NCBI RefSeq assembly: GCF_947492965.1
Contig: NZ_CANLOZ010000003.1
Location: forward strand, 372,001-436,000
Direction: 5' to 3'
Length of the DNA stretch: 64,000 nt
DNA from: an uncultured Aquimarina sp.
Lineage (GTDB): Bacteria > Bacteroidota > Bacteroidia > Flavobacteriales > Flavobacteriaceae
Part shown: piece after piece, positions 27,840-37,024 of the stretch
How the letters are laid out: every line of letters starts with the position of its first letter
Numbering within the stretch: position 1 is the first letter of the stretch
Notes under the pieces: generated by a model
What the model saw: the letters and a program-made list of their open reading frames with translations, nothing else
The model's database searches: none
What the model was told of the DNA's origin: nothing
Position numbers and translations under genes: made by a program

Positions 27840-27932
27840 GCTAACAACAACATCCGCATAAAGCGGATGTCGTACGAGCACAATTATAAAATCGGAAAAA
27901 ATTAGAATTGTTCAGTTTCTGTGTTTGTTAGC
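27840..27932. repeat. Nested inverted-repeat element between the VanX-like gene and aceB
   Basis: The outer arms GCTAACAAC (from 27840) and TTTGTTAGC (to 27932) are inverted copies sharing 8 bp (GCTAACAA / TTGTTAGC). Inside lies a perfect 8-bp hairpin, acatccgc-ataaa-gcggatgt (27850-27870), on the left side only. The element lies between convergent genes. It lacks a T-tract typical of terminators, and it resembles folded intergenic elements such as integron attC sites or MITE remnants, without matching the attC core strictly. Confidence 0.4.
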
Positions 27933-27987
27933 CAACTCTTTCAAATAATAGTTGAAATTAGTTTACGGTCAGAAACATATCATCTAT

Positions 27988-29586
27988 CTATAAGTATTTA
28001 TAGGCTTGTGTGGTCAAGAATTCTTCAAATCTCTCATCAGTTACTAGTTTATAGAAAATCTGAACTGCATTTTGATAATTTTTACCATTAAAAAGATCCG
28101 TTCCAGCTTGTTTCTCCACAGTTTTTAGCTCATCTTCAAAAAGCATATGGAACATGTTGGAGTTCAATCGTAAACCATTGTCTAGTTTCACCTCATTTTT
28201 AAGCCATTGCCAAATCTGCGTTCTACTGATTTCTGCTGTTGCAGCATCTTCCATTAAGTCGTACAATGCCACAGCACCATTTCCTCCTAACCAGGTAGCG
28301 ATATAATGAATACCAACATTGATATTTTCTCGAATTCCTCTCTCGGTGATCGTTCCCTGTGGGATTTCTAAAAGATCCTCTTCGGTAACAACTACATCAT
28401 TTCTTTTTACATCTAACTGATTAGCTTCTGGCATATGCATATCAAAAACTTGCATAGCTAAAGGAACTAGTCCAGGATGTGCTACCCAAGTTCCGTCATG
28501 CCCATTCTTTACTTCACGTTCTTTATCTGCTTTCACTTTTGCAAAAGCCTGATTGTTTCGCTCTTCGTCATTTTTGATCGGAATTTGAGCCGCCATACCG
28601 CCAATGGCTAGTATATTTCTTTTGTGACACCTTTGGATCACTCTTTTGCTATATGCATCCATGAATGGACTGGTCATCGTAACCTGAGCTCTATCTGGAA
28701 CTACAAAATCTTTATGATTTCTCAGTTTTTTGATATAACTGAATATATAATCCCATCTACCACAGTTAAGTCCTACGATATGCTCTTTTAAAGCATAAAT
28801 AATTTCATCTAATTGAAAACTTGCTGTAATCGTTTCTACTAATACAGTTACTTTAATCGTAGCATGCTCTAATCCTAAGTATTCTTCTGTGAAATCAATT
28901 ACATCATTCCACCAAATTGCTTCTGTAAAATGCTCCAATTTTGGAATGTAATAGTAAGGCGCAGTACCATTTTCTTTTAATCGCTCATTATTATGAAATA
29001 CATAAAGAGCAAAGTCGAATATAGAAGCACTAATTTCTTTACCTTCAATTAATAAGTGTTTTTCATTAAGGTGTAAACCTCGTGGACGTACAATTAAGGT
29101 AGCAACTTCTTCATTAAGTTGATAGGTTTTGTCTTTTTTTGGATTGTAAAACGAAATAGTTTTGTTGACGGCGTCCTTCAGGTTTTTTTGACCTTGTAAG
29201 CAGTTTTCCCATAATGGCGCATTACTGTCTTCAAAATCTGCCATAAATGTTTTGGCACCTGAGTTTAAAGCGTTGATGACCATTTTTCTGTCCACCGGAC
29301 CGGTAATTTCTACCCTACGATCCTGAAGATCGGCTGGAATAGGAGCGGCGCACCACTCGCTATTACGGATCTCTTTCGTGTTTTCCGGAAAAGCTGGATA
29401 AGTTTCTAAATCAAACAACTGCTGTTGCTGTTCTCTGTTTCTTAAAAGTTCTAATCGTCTTTCGTCAAAACGATTATGCAAAGCCTCTAAAAAAGTTAAA
29501 GCACCATCCGTTAGAATTTCTGGATGATAATTTTTCACCTCTTTCGTAAAGCTAATTTTCTGACTTAGGTTTGTTTGAGTTTCCAT
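27988..29586 (-). CDS. aceB: Malate synthase A
   Basis: I take the start at the ATG complementary to 29584-29586 (METQTNLSQKISFT); the ORF-track start 33 codons earlier reads into the divergent regulatory region. The product is about 532 residues, the usual length for malate synthase A. Family motifs include TFMADFEDSNAPLWENCLQGQ, IYxxxx-type catalytic barrel sequence, CGRWDYIFSYIKK, MTSPFMDAYSKRVIQRCHKRN and HDGTWVAHPGLV. It condenses glyoxylate with acetyl-CoA to malate, the second glyoxylate-shunt step. It is divergent from a RamB/ScfR-like regulator. Isocitrate lyase, often adjacent, is not in this window. Confidence 0.95.
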   Translation of the reverse strand: METQTNLSQKISFTKEVKNYHPEILTDGALTFLEALHNRFDERRLELLRNREQQQQLFDLETYPAFPENTKEIRNSEWCAAPIPADLQDRRVEITGPVDRKMVINALNSGAKTFMADFEDSNAPLWENCLQGQKNLKDAVNKTISFYNPKKDKTYQLNEEVATLIVRPRGLHLNEKHLLIEGKEISASIFDFALYVFHNNERLKENGTAPYYYIPKLEHFTEAIWWNDVIDFTEEYLGLEHATIKVTVLVETITASFQLDEIIYALKEHIVGLNCGRWDYIFSYIKKLRNHKDFVVPDRAQVTMTSPFMDAYSKRVIQRCHKRNILAIGGMAAQIPIKNDEERNNQAFAKVKADKEREVKNGHDGTWVAHPGLVPLAMQVFDMHMPEANQLDVKRNDVVVTEEDLLEIPQGTITERGIRENINVGIHYIATWLGGNGAVALYDLMEDAATAEISRTQIWQWLKNEVKLDNGLRLNSNMFHMLFEDELKTVEKQAGTDLFNGKNYQNAVQIFYKLVTDERFEEFLTTQAYKYL

Positions 29587-29636
29587 AACTATATCGTTTG
29601 AGTGAACAATATTAAAAAAAAGTTTTTGATAAAACA

Positions 29637-29650
29637 AGCGAACGTTCGCT
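29637..29650. promoter_or_regulatory. Perfect 14-bp palindrome between aceB and its divergent regulator
   Basis: AGCGAACGTTCGCT is a fully symmetric 14-bp dyad in the 119-bp divergent intergenic region. A further TTCGC half-site occurs in TTTTCGCAAAA (about 29677-29687). It is well placed to be the operator of the XRE/RamB-like regulator, controlling aceB and itself. Confidence 0.6.
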
Positions 29651-29668
29651 AAATGTGAATTTTTTGTT

Positions 29669-29700
29669 TTTGAAAATTTTCGCAAAAATCCCTACTTTTG
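29669..29700 (+). promoter_or_regulatory. Promoter of the RamB/ScfR-like regulator, apparently leaderless
   Basis: TTTG (29669-29672), a 20-nt spacer and TACTTTTG (29693-29700) match the Bacteroidota promoter consensus. The ATG starts only 5 nt after the -7 element, so the predicted transcript would begin at or next to the start codon. Confidence 0.55.
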
Positions 29701-29705
29701 GTTTT

Positions 29706-31187
29706 ATGGCAATAGCAGAAGAATATATCAGACTTATTTTTGGTCTGAAAATCAAGCAGATACGAACAGATAAGGATTTATCACTTTTTGGTTTATCTAA
29801 ATTAAGTGGATTGTCTAAATCGTATTTAAATGAAATAGAAAAAGGAAAAAAATATCCGAAAACGGATAAAATTATAAAACTAGCTGAAACTTTAGAGGTG
29901 CCTTATGATAGTTTGGTTTCTCTAAAGTTGGATAAAAATCTTGCGCCGATTGGAGAGATTTTGCAATCCGGAATTTTGGATGAAATACCACTTGAATTAT
30001 TTGGCATTCAGCAAAGTGATCTTATTGATATCATTGCAAATGCACCTTCTAAAGTAAATGCTTTTATCAGTACTATTATAGAAATAGCGCAGCATTATAA
30101 TATGAGTAGAGAGGGGTTTTATCTAGCTTCTTTACGATCTTATCAAGAAGCGCATAATAACTTTTTCAAGGATCTAGAAGATACAGCAGTGCGTTTTGCA
30201 AATTCATATCAGTTGGATTTATCTGGTAACATTGGTGCTGCAGAATTGGAAGAAATCCTGATAGAAGAATATGGATATACCATAAATACAAAAGGAATAC
30301 CGAAACAGGAAGAACTGGATAATTTGAGATCAGTGTTTGTTCCTACAACAAAAACATTGTTATTATCAGATAGAGTGGATGAGCCTCAAAAAACGTTTAT
30401 CTATGCAAAAGAATTGGGGTATCAGTATATGAATATTACCGAAAGGCCTTACACTTTCTCATGGATTCGTTATGATAATTTCGAAGAGGTGTTACATAAT
30501 TTCTATGCGTCCTATTTTGCTGGAGCACTTATTATTCCGAGAAACCACCTCAAAGATCATCTCAAGGAATTGTTTAGCGGAAAGAAATTTTCTGAAGATG
30601 CATTTCATAAGATAATGAAGTTGTATAATGCTTCACCAGAATCGTTTTATCAGCGTTTAACCAATGTCTTGCCAAAGGATTTTGGAATGCAAAATGTGTT
30701 CTTTTTAAGATTTACACATAAGAAAGGAATTGAACGATTTAATTTGGTAAAAGAATTGCATATTACCCATCAACAACAGCCACATGCTAATGAGATCAAT
30801 GAGCATTATTGTAGAAGGTGGATGGCAATTAAAACTTTGCAGAGGACTGCTAATAATGATCTGCCATATTCATTTGATATACAGATATCAGATTATGCAG
30901 ATACGGATCAGCAATATTTAGTGTTTACTTCGGCAACCAAAGATCCATTTAGAAAAGACTACTACCGTAGTATAGGAATAGGTTTTCTAATCTCTAATGC
31001 CTTAGAAAAGAAGATCAGCTTTGTAAACGATTCTAAAATACCAAAAGTAAAGGTAGGTGTTACCTGCGAATCGTGTTCTATTGCAGATTGCGAAGTAAGA
31101 AAAGCACCTCCAAAACGTTTGTTGTCGAAAGAAAGGTTTAGAAGAACTTCTCAGTTAGTAGCGGATATAGTTAAAGAGTATTCTTAA
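29706..31187 (+). CDS. XRE-family regulator, RamB/ScfR (short-chain fatty acyl) type
   Basis: I start at the ATG at 29706 (MAIAEEYIRLIFGLKIKQIR), 17 codons after the ORF-track start, because the promoter overlaps the earlier codons. Residues 1-65 are an XRE helix-turn-helix (LSLFGLSKLSGLSKSYLNEIEKGKKYPKTDKIIKLAETL). The centre (about 185-280) resembles the IrrE/ImmA fold, but the HExxH is replaced (AKELGYQYM), so it is probably non-proteolytic. The C terminus is DUF2083-like with GVTCESCSIADCEVRKAPP. RamB of Corynebacterium, with this architecture, controls glyoxylate-shunt genes. Being divergent from aceB, it very likely regulates acetate or fatty-acid metabolism. Confidence 0.85.
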   Translation: MAIAEEYIRLIFGLKIKQIRTDKDLSLFGLSKLSGLSKSYLNEIEKGKKYPKTDKIIKLAETLEVPYDSLVSLKLDKNLAPIGEILQSGILDEIPLELFGIQQSDLIDIIANAPSKVNAFISTIIEIAQHYNMSREGFYLASLRSYQEAHNNFFKDLEDTAVRFANSYQLDLSGNIGAAELEEILIEEYGYTINTKGIPKQEELDNLRSVFVPTTKTLLLSDRVDEPQKTFIYAKELGYQYMNITERPYTFSWIRYDNFEEVLHNFYASYFAGALIIPRNHLKDHLKELFSGKKFSEDAFHKIMKLYNASPESFYQRLTNVLPKDFGMQNVFFLRFTHKKGIERFNLVKELHITHQQQPHANEINEHYCRRWMAIKTLQRTANNDLPYSFDIQISDYADTDQQYLVFTSATKDPFRKDYYRSIGIGFLISNALEKKISFVNDSKIPKVKVGVTCESCSIADCEVRKAPPKRLLSKERFRRTSQLVADIVKEYS

Positions 31188-31205
31188 TCTTATCAACTAC
31201 AAAAC

Positions 31206-32072
31206 ATGAATAATACCTTTTTTGTAGAACACGAAAAACAAGGTAAATACATACAACTATCCAATACGAATGCTTTTGTTTTTGATAAAGGAGAAGGAGT
31301 TCCTATTGTTTTCTTTCATGGTGTTCCTGCATCATCATTTTTGTATAGAAAAATTATCGATACGATTGCTAATCATGGAGTGAGAGGTGTTTCTTTTGAC
31401 TTGTTAGGAATGGGATTGTCTGATAGACCATTGGATTATGATTATAGTTGGACAGGTCTTGGGAATTGGTCGGTAGAGGTTATAGAAAAATTAAAATTAA
31501 AGAAATTTCATGTAGTACTTCATGATATTGGTGGTCCTGTGGGGAGTGAAGTGATTTCTAAAATGCAAGATCGAATTTTATCAGTAACCATTTTAAATAC
31601 ACTTTTGGTAAACTTACCTCAATTTAGGAAACCTTTCCCGATGGGATTTTTTCCGATACCAGGAGTTGGGGAGTTATTTATTGCAACTACAACACCCTTT
31701 TTATTACAAAAGCTAATGCATCTTAGAGGAATTTATAGAAAAGAAGCTTTTGGGATTGAAGTGGCTAAAGCATACCTTCAGTTTTTAAAAGGGAAAGATA
31801 AAGCCAGGTCTTTTTTAAAAATAATGAGAAGTTTTGAGCCTACAGCTGCCAAAGAAAATCTTTATATCTCATCCTTAAAAAATCTGAACGTTCCTAAACA
31901 ATTAATTTGGGGTATGAATGATAAAGGACTTACCTATGAAAAGTATGGTGTTCCGATTAAAAAAGCTTTAGAAATTGAAAAAATAACAAAAACAGAGGGA
32001 TCTCATTTTTTACAAGAAGACTTTTCAGAAATAATAGCAGCTAAACTGTTAGAGTTGGTACAGCAAGCATAG
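31206..32072 (+). CDS. Alpha/beta-fold hydrolase (haloalkane dehalogenase/epoxide hydrolase-like)
   Basis: A 288-residue soluble alpha/beta hydrolase. It shows an oxyanion-hole HGVPASSFLYRKI and the nucleophile elbow VVLHDIGGPVGSEV, with Asp in place of the Ser of esterases; that is the haloalkane dehalogenase/epoxide hydrolase/fluoroacetate dehalogenase subgroup. LIWGMNDKGL supplies the strand-7 acid region and the catalytic His is in EGSHFLQED. The substrate is unknown. It follows the aceB regulator by 18 bp in the same direction and may be co-transcribed with it, which could place it in lipid or fatty-acid metabolism. Confidence 0.82.
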   Translation: MNNTFFVEHEKQGKYIQLSNTNAFVFDKGEGVPIVFFHGVPASSFLYRKIIDTIANHGVRGVSFDLLGMGLSDRPLDYDYSWTGLGNWSVEVIEKLKLKKFHVVLHDIGGPVGSEVISKMQDRILSVTILNTLLVNLPQFRKPFPMGFFPIPGVGELFIATTTPFLLQKLMHLRGIYRKEAFGIEVAKAYLQFLKGKDKARSFLKIMRSFEPTAAKENLYISSLKNLNVPKQLIWGMNDKGLTYEKYGVPIKKALEIEKITKTEGSHFLQEDFSEIIAAKLLELVQQA

Positions 32073-32082
32073 TTATACATAC

Positions 32083-32856
32083 TTATTTTATAAAAGTAGT
32101 ACTTAATTTATCCAAATATTGAGTTGTAGTTTCTTTAAGGTAGATACCCATGGCAATAGCAGCTTTGTCTAATAAATTTATTTTAAAGAATGTATAATCA
32201 AAATGATGGGATGTTCCACTCGTTAAATCCTGACGTTTTTGCGATAATATTTCGCATTCAGACCTTGAAATATTATTAACTCCTCCTACATCGATATAAT
32301 TTCGTAGTCTTTTTTCTGTAGTGATTAAAGCATCTTCTAGAATTGACAAGCTCGTAGCGGCATCAGCAAGGATCTTTCGCTGGATGTTTATCTGATCGAT
32401 AGCAATCTCTTTATCAGATTGTATTTGTTTGTCAGTTTTTTCTACCGAATAATAATCTTTATCGATATCTCTGTTAAACTGTTTAATGGTTTCTAAGTGA
32501 ATCATTGCTAGTACTCGCATCTCAACGATTACTGCTTCAAATTTTGATTGAAGCATACTGTAGTATTTACGTTCCCTAGCAAGGCTTCCTTGGTCATGCG
32601 GATCTTTGGCAACTAAGAAAAAATCCAATACTCCTTTCTCAACTTCATGGTCAATAGCTCTGGTTTTGGTAAGCAATTGTGAAAAAGGTTCTGCTTTTAA
32701 ATTGAATCTTTTGGTTAATGCCAAAATTTCATCCAGAGATTCTGTGGTGGATGCCTGAAACCTGTCATCGTCTATAGGAGAAGGTTGAGGTTTTGTGGGT
32801 TTAGGTTTGTTGTCCTTTCCGTCTTCTTCAAACAAATCATCATATAAGCTCGACAT
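32083..32856 (-). CDS. Uncharacterised acidic, mostly helical protein
   Basis: A 257-residue protein that I do not recognise. The first 40 residues are low-complexity and charged (DDLFEEDGKDNKPKPTKPQPSPIDDD); the rest is rich in predicted helix and coiled coil (SVEKTDKQIQSDKEIAIDQINIQRKILADAATSLSILEDALITTEKRLRNYI). There is no signal peptide or membrane helix, so it should be cytoplasmic. It lies upstream of nothing on its strand and is convergent with the hydrolase gene, 10 bp apart. The groEL terminator is at its 5' side. A structural or scaffold role is possible, but no function can be assigned. Confidence 0.6.
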   Translation of the reverse strand: MSSLYDDLFEEDGKDNKPKPTKPQPSPIDDDRFQASTTESLDEILALTKRFNLKAEPFSQLLTKTRAIDHEVEKGVLDFFLVAKDPHDQGSLARERKYYSMLQSKFEAVIVEMRVLAMIHLETIKQFNRDIDKDYYSVEKTDKQIQSDKEIAIDQINIQRKILADAATSLSILEDALITTEKRLRNYIDVGGVNNISRSECEILSQKRQDLTSGTSHHFDYTFFKINLLDKAAIAMGIYLKETTTQYLDKLSTTFIK

Positions 32857-32920
32857 AGAATATTGAAAGTTACTATTGGTTAATTTCTGTTCTAATATTC
32901 AAAGATACTGTTTTATAAAA

Positions 32921-32958
32921 ACAATCCCTGTTTCAAAAACTTTTGAAACAGGGATTGT
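32921..32958 (-). terminator. Strong terminator of the groES-groEL operon
   Basis: A perfect 18-bp stem (acaatccctgtttcaaaa / ttttgaaacagggattgt) with a minimal loop is followed by TTTTTATAAAA on the minus strand. It sits about 65 bp after the groEL stop codon. Confidence 0.85.
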
Positions 32959-33023
32959 ATATTTTTTAGTGAATGGTAGATGCTACCAAAATCACTAAAT
33001 TATTTTTGATTTCGTCTTGCGAT

Positions 33024-34667
<1,644 letters not shown>

Positions 34668-34744
34668 TTAATTTTTAAACTTCATCCTATCACTATTTTT
34701 AGATAGGAAATATTGAAATTTTGAGTTGTGTTTTGATTGAATTA

Positions 34745-35020
34745 TTAAACGATTGCTAGGATATCATCCTCACGCATAATTAAATAGTCTTTACCATCTA
34801 ATTTTAATTCAGTGCCAGAATACTTTCCGTAAAGTACAGTATCACCAACTTTTACAGTCATTTCGTGATCTTTTTTACCGCTACCTACAGCAGCTACTTT
34901 ACCTTTTTGTTGTTTTTCTTGTGCTGAATCAGGGATGTATAATCCTGATGCCGTTTGCGTTTCCGCTGGAAGTGGCTCAATTACCACACGATCTGAAAGA
35001 GGTTTAATATTTACTCCCAT
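34745..35020 (-). CDS. groS: Co-chaperonin GroES (10 kDa)
   Basis: A 91-residue protein with the cpn10 signature [42 protein letters not shown] and the mobile loop that docks on GroEL. It caps the GroEL ring. It is the first gene of the operon, just downstream of the secG terminator. I could not find a CIRCE heat-shock dyad in the upstream 150 bp; Bacteroidota generally rely on other heat-shock control. Confidence 0.98.
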   Translation of the reverse strand: MGVNIKPLSDRVVIEPLPAETQTASGLYIPDSAQEKQQKGKVAAVGSGKKDHEMTVKVGDTVLYGKYSGTELKLDGKDYLIMREDDILAIV

Positions 35021-35114
35021 TATGATTAGTTTTGTATTTTAAAATTTAAACGAATTATTCGATGCTGTGTAATTCAGAAATTATGCCAGCTACTTGATAC
35101 TGACAAATTGAAAT

Positions 35115-35150
35115 AAAAAATGCCGACTGTATGACAAGTCGGCATTTTTT
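35115..35150 (-). terminator. Terminator after secG
   Basis: AAAAAATGCCGACT and its complement AGTCGGCATTTTTT form a 14-bp stem with an 8-nt loop. It could work on either strand. It lies just after the secG stop codon and ends the miaB-to-secG operon before groES. Confidence 0.85.
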
Positions 35151-35168
35151 ATAGTTGGATTAACCTTA

Positions 35169-35501
35169 TTATTCTTCAGGTGTGTCATCTATAACAGGTG
35201 TGTCAGGTGTATCCTGAATTACCTCTACATCGTTAGTATCAACAGTTGGATCCTGACCAGCATCACCACCCATTAAGTCTACGTTAGATAAAAGAATAAG
35301 TGCTAACAATAAAGTAGCTAAAGCCCATGTACTTTTGTCTAAGAAATCTGTGGTTTTCTTTACTCCACCTAACTGCTGAGTTCCACCTCCACCAAAAGAA
35401 GAAGAAAGACCTCCTCCTTTAGGATTTTGTACCATAATTACTACCACCAATAAAAAAGAAACGATGATGATAAGTATTAAAAATATTGAAAACGTTGTCA
35501 T
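35169..35501 (-). CDS. secG: Preprotein translocase subunit SecG
   Basis: A 110-residue protein with two membrane helices (FSIFLILIIIVSFLLVVVIMVQ and STWALATLLLALILLSNV). Between them is the SecG hallmark NPKGGGLSSSFGGGGTQQLGGVKKTTDFLDKSTW. The C-terminal tail is acidic and Thr/Pro-rich, typical of Bacteroidota. SecG assists SecYE/SecA in export. It starts 9 bp after the TPR protein stop, so it belongs to the same transcript. Confidence 0.95.
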   Translation of the reverse strand: MTTFSIFLILIIIVSFLLVVVIMVQNPKGGGLSSSFGGGGTQQLGGVKKTTDFLDKSTWALATLLLALILLSNVDLMGGDAGQDPTVDTNDVEVIQDTPDTPVIDDTPEE

Positions 35502-35510
35502 TATATATTG

Positions 35511-36458
35511 TTATTTATTTTCTTGTAATTTTTTGATTGCTCGAATTTGGTCTGCAAAGAAACCACTTTTTTCGGGATTTTTCAAAATTAATATTTTGTA
35601 GGCCTGAATTGCCTTTTTGTACTTTTTCTGAGCTAAATAAACACGTGCCAAAGTTTCTGTCATTAACTCGTCTGGAGCAACCATATGTTCATTTGCTAAA
35701 TTGCGTGATGGGGCATTCTTTTCTGCTGGTTTTATTTTAGGATTGTTAGCTATAAATTCATCGATCAAATGGAATTTATGGTCCTGTTTATTTGGCTTTT
35801 CATTTTCAGTTTGCTGATCCTGATCCTTGGGGTTTATAGTCGAATCAGTTTCTCGATCTATAGGTAGTGCCGATGTTAGTTTCAACCATTCCGCAAACGA
35901 ATGAGATTCTTTTTTGTTGAAATCGAGAGGTTTGTGGATTTCTAATGCCGTTTCAGCAGCACTTTTTTCTTCTTCAGACACTTCATCAATTTCATTTTTT
36001 TCTGATTGCTCTATGATCGTTTCAATAATGGTAATATTGTTGTCAATCGTCGTGTCTTTTGATGAAAACAAGGAAGGGTCTAAAACTTCTTCTGCTTCTT
36101 CAATATTCATATCAACAGCGTCATCCATAGACATTCTTGAAAGTGCCTTGATTTCCTGAGGATCTACTACATCTATTTCGTTTTTACTTTTCTTTTCTAC
36201 CGTTTTTTGGATGTTAGTGTCAAAAAGCTCAGAAGTAATGAAATCAAATAATACCGCTCTGTCAGTGGTGTAAGCTGCAGTGGTCTTTAATTCCTGATTA
36301 TATCTAAAATCTTCGTTTTCTTTTAATCCTTTAAGTAACAAGGCTCTTACAGGTTGAAAATATGGAAACTGCTGAATAATTTTTTCCAGATTCTCTGTGT
36401 GTTCTTTAGTGATTAAAGAAGGGTTTTGAAACAAGTATGTAAGCTCTTTAGTGTTCAA
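35511..36458 (-). CDS. Tetratricopeptide-like protein between lptE and secG
   Basis: A 315-residue soluble protein. The N terminus (about 1-90) is helical (LTYLFQNPSLITKEHTENLEKIIQQFPYFQPVRALLLKGLKE). The middle is a long acidic low-complexity linker, and the C terminus holds a TPR pair (MTETLARVYLAQKKYKKAIQAYKILILKNPEKSGFFADQIRAIKKL). The function is unknown. Its fixed position between lptE and secG suggests involvement in envelope biogenesis, but there is no signal peptide, so it would act on the cytoplasmic side. Confidence 0.75.
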   Translation of the reverse strand: MNTKELTYLFQNPSLITKEHTENLEKIIQQFPYFQPVRALLLKGLKENEDFRYNQELKTTAAYTTDRAVLFDFITSELFDTNIQKTVEKKSKNEIDVVDPQEIKALSRMSMDDAVDMNIEEAEEVLDPSLFSSKDTTIDNNITIIETIIEQSEKNEIDEVSEEEKSAAETALEIHKPLDFNKKESHSFAEWLKLTSALPIDRETDSTINPKDQDQQTENEKPNKQDHKFHLIDEFIANNPKIKPAEKNAPSRNLANEHMVAPDELMTETLARVYLAQKKYKKAIQAYKILILKNPEKSGFFADQIRAIKKLQENK

Positions 36459-36476
36459 AAATGAGGATTTACAAAG

Positions 36477-36980
36477 TTACCATTTGGCTAAAGTAGCATT
36501 AAGAATATCTTGAGTAATTCGTTCATAAATTACCTGAATAGCCTCCTCTCTAACCGCTGTCTCTGCTTGAGTCGCAGGATAGTCAAAAAAGAAAGAAAAA
36601 CGTTGCTCCAAATCTTCTTTGGGATTTTTGGTATCATAGAAACGAACATTCACTGCAATTGTTAGTCTGTTCTGCGCTGCAGTATTGGCAGAAGTAGCAT
36701 TGGTAGGTGCTACATAATACTGCACAATTTCTCCTTCGTAAGCAATATCTCCATTGGATGTTACTAGATCTAAATTGGTTTGGTTAAGAATTAGATCTTG
36801 TAATTGATTCGTAAAAGTTTGATCAATACCTGGAATAATAATGGAAGCTTGATTTTGAAAAAAATCTACTTGGAAAGAAGTTGCGGTAGTATTGATTCCA
36901 CTAAAAGAGTAAGCTCCACATCCTTGAATAATAAAGATTCCAACGAGTGTTATGATTGTGTATTTGATTTTTTGTATCAC
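36477..36980 (-). CDS. lptE: LptE-like LPS-assembly lipoprotein
   Basis: A 167-residue lipoprotein (lipobox IQGC, Cys21) with GCGAYSFSGINTTATSFQVDFFQNQASIIIPGIDQTFTNQLQDLILNQTNLDLV, the Bacteroidota form of LptE. LptE plugs the LptD barrel and guides lipopolysaccharide to the cell surface. It lies 44 bp after the sigma-54 regulator and 18 bp before the TPR gene in a compact operon. Assignment rests on family pattern and synteny, because LptE sequences diverge strongly. Confidence 0.85.
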   Translation of the reverse strand: MIQKIKYTIITLVGIFIIQGCGAYSFSGINTTATSFQVDFFQNQASIIIPGIDQTFTNQLQDLILNQTNLDLVTSNGDIAYEGEIVQYYVAPTNATSANTAAQNRLTIAVNVRFYDTKNPKEDLEQRFSFFFDYPATQAETAVREEAIQVIYERITQDILNATLAKW

Positions 36981-37024
36981 AAGGTATGTTGTTTTAATAA
37001 TTTACGAATTCCAAATATTTTAAT

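Noticed and set aside
27850-27870. 8-bp hairpin as a rho-independent terminator
   Set aside because: No T-tract follows on either strand, and it is nested in a larger inverted-repeat element.
27840-27932. True integron attC site
   Set aside because: The right arm reads GTTAGCC and not the GTTRRRY core, no second copy or integrase is visible, and the inner hairpin is one-sided.
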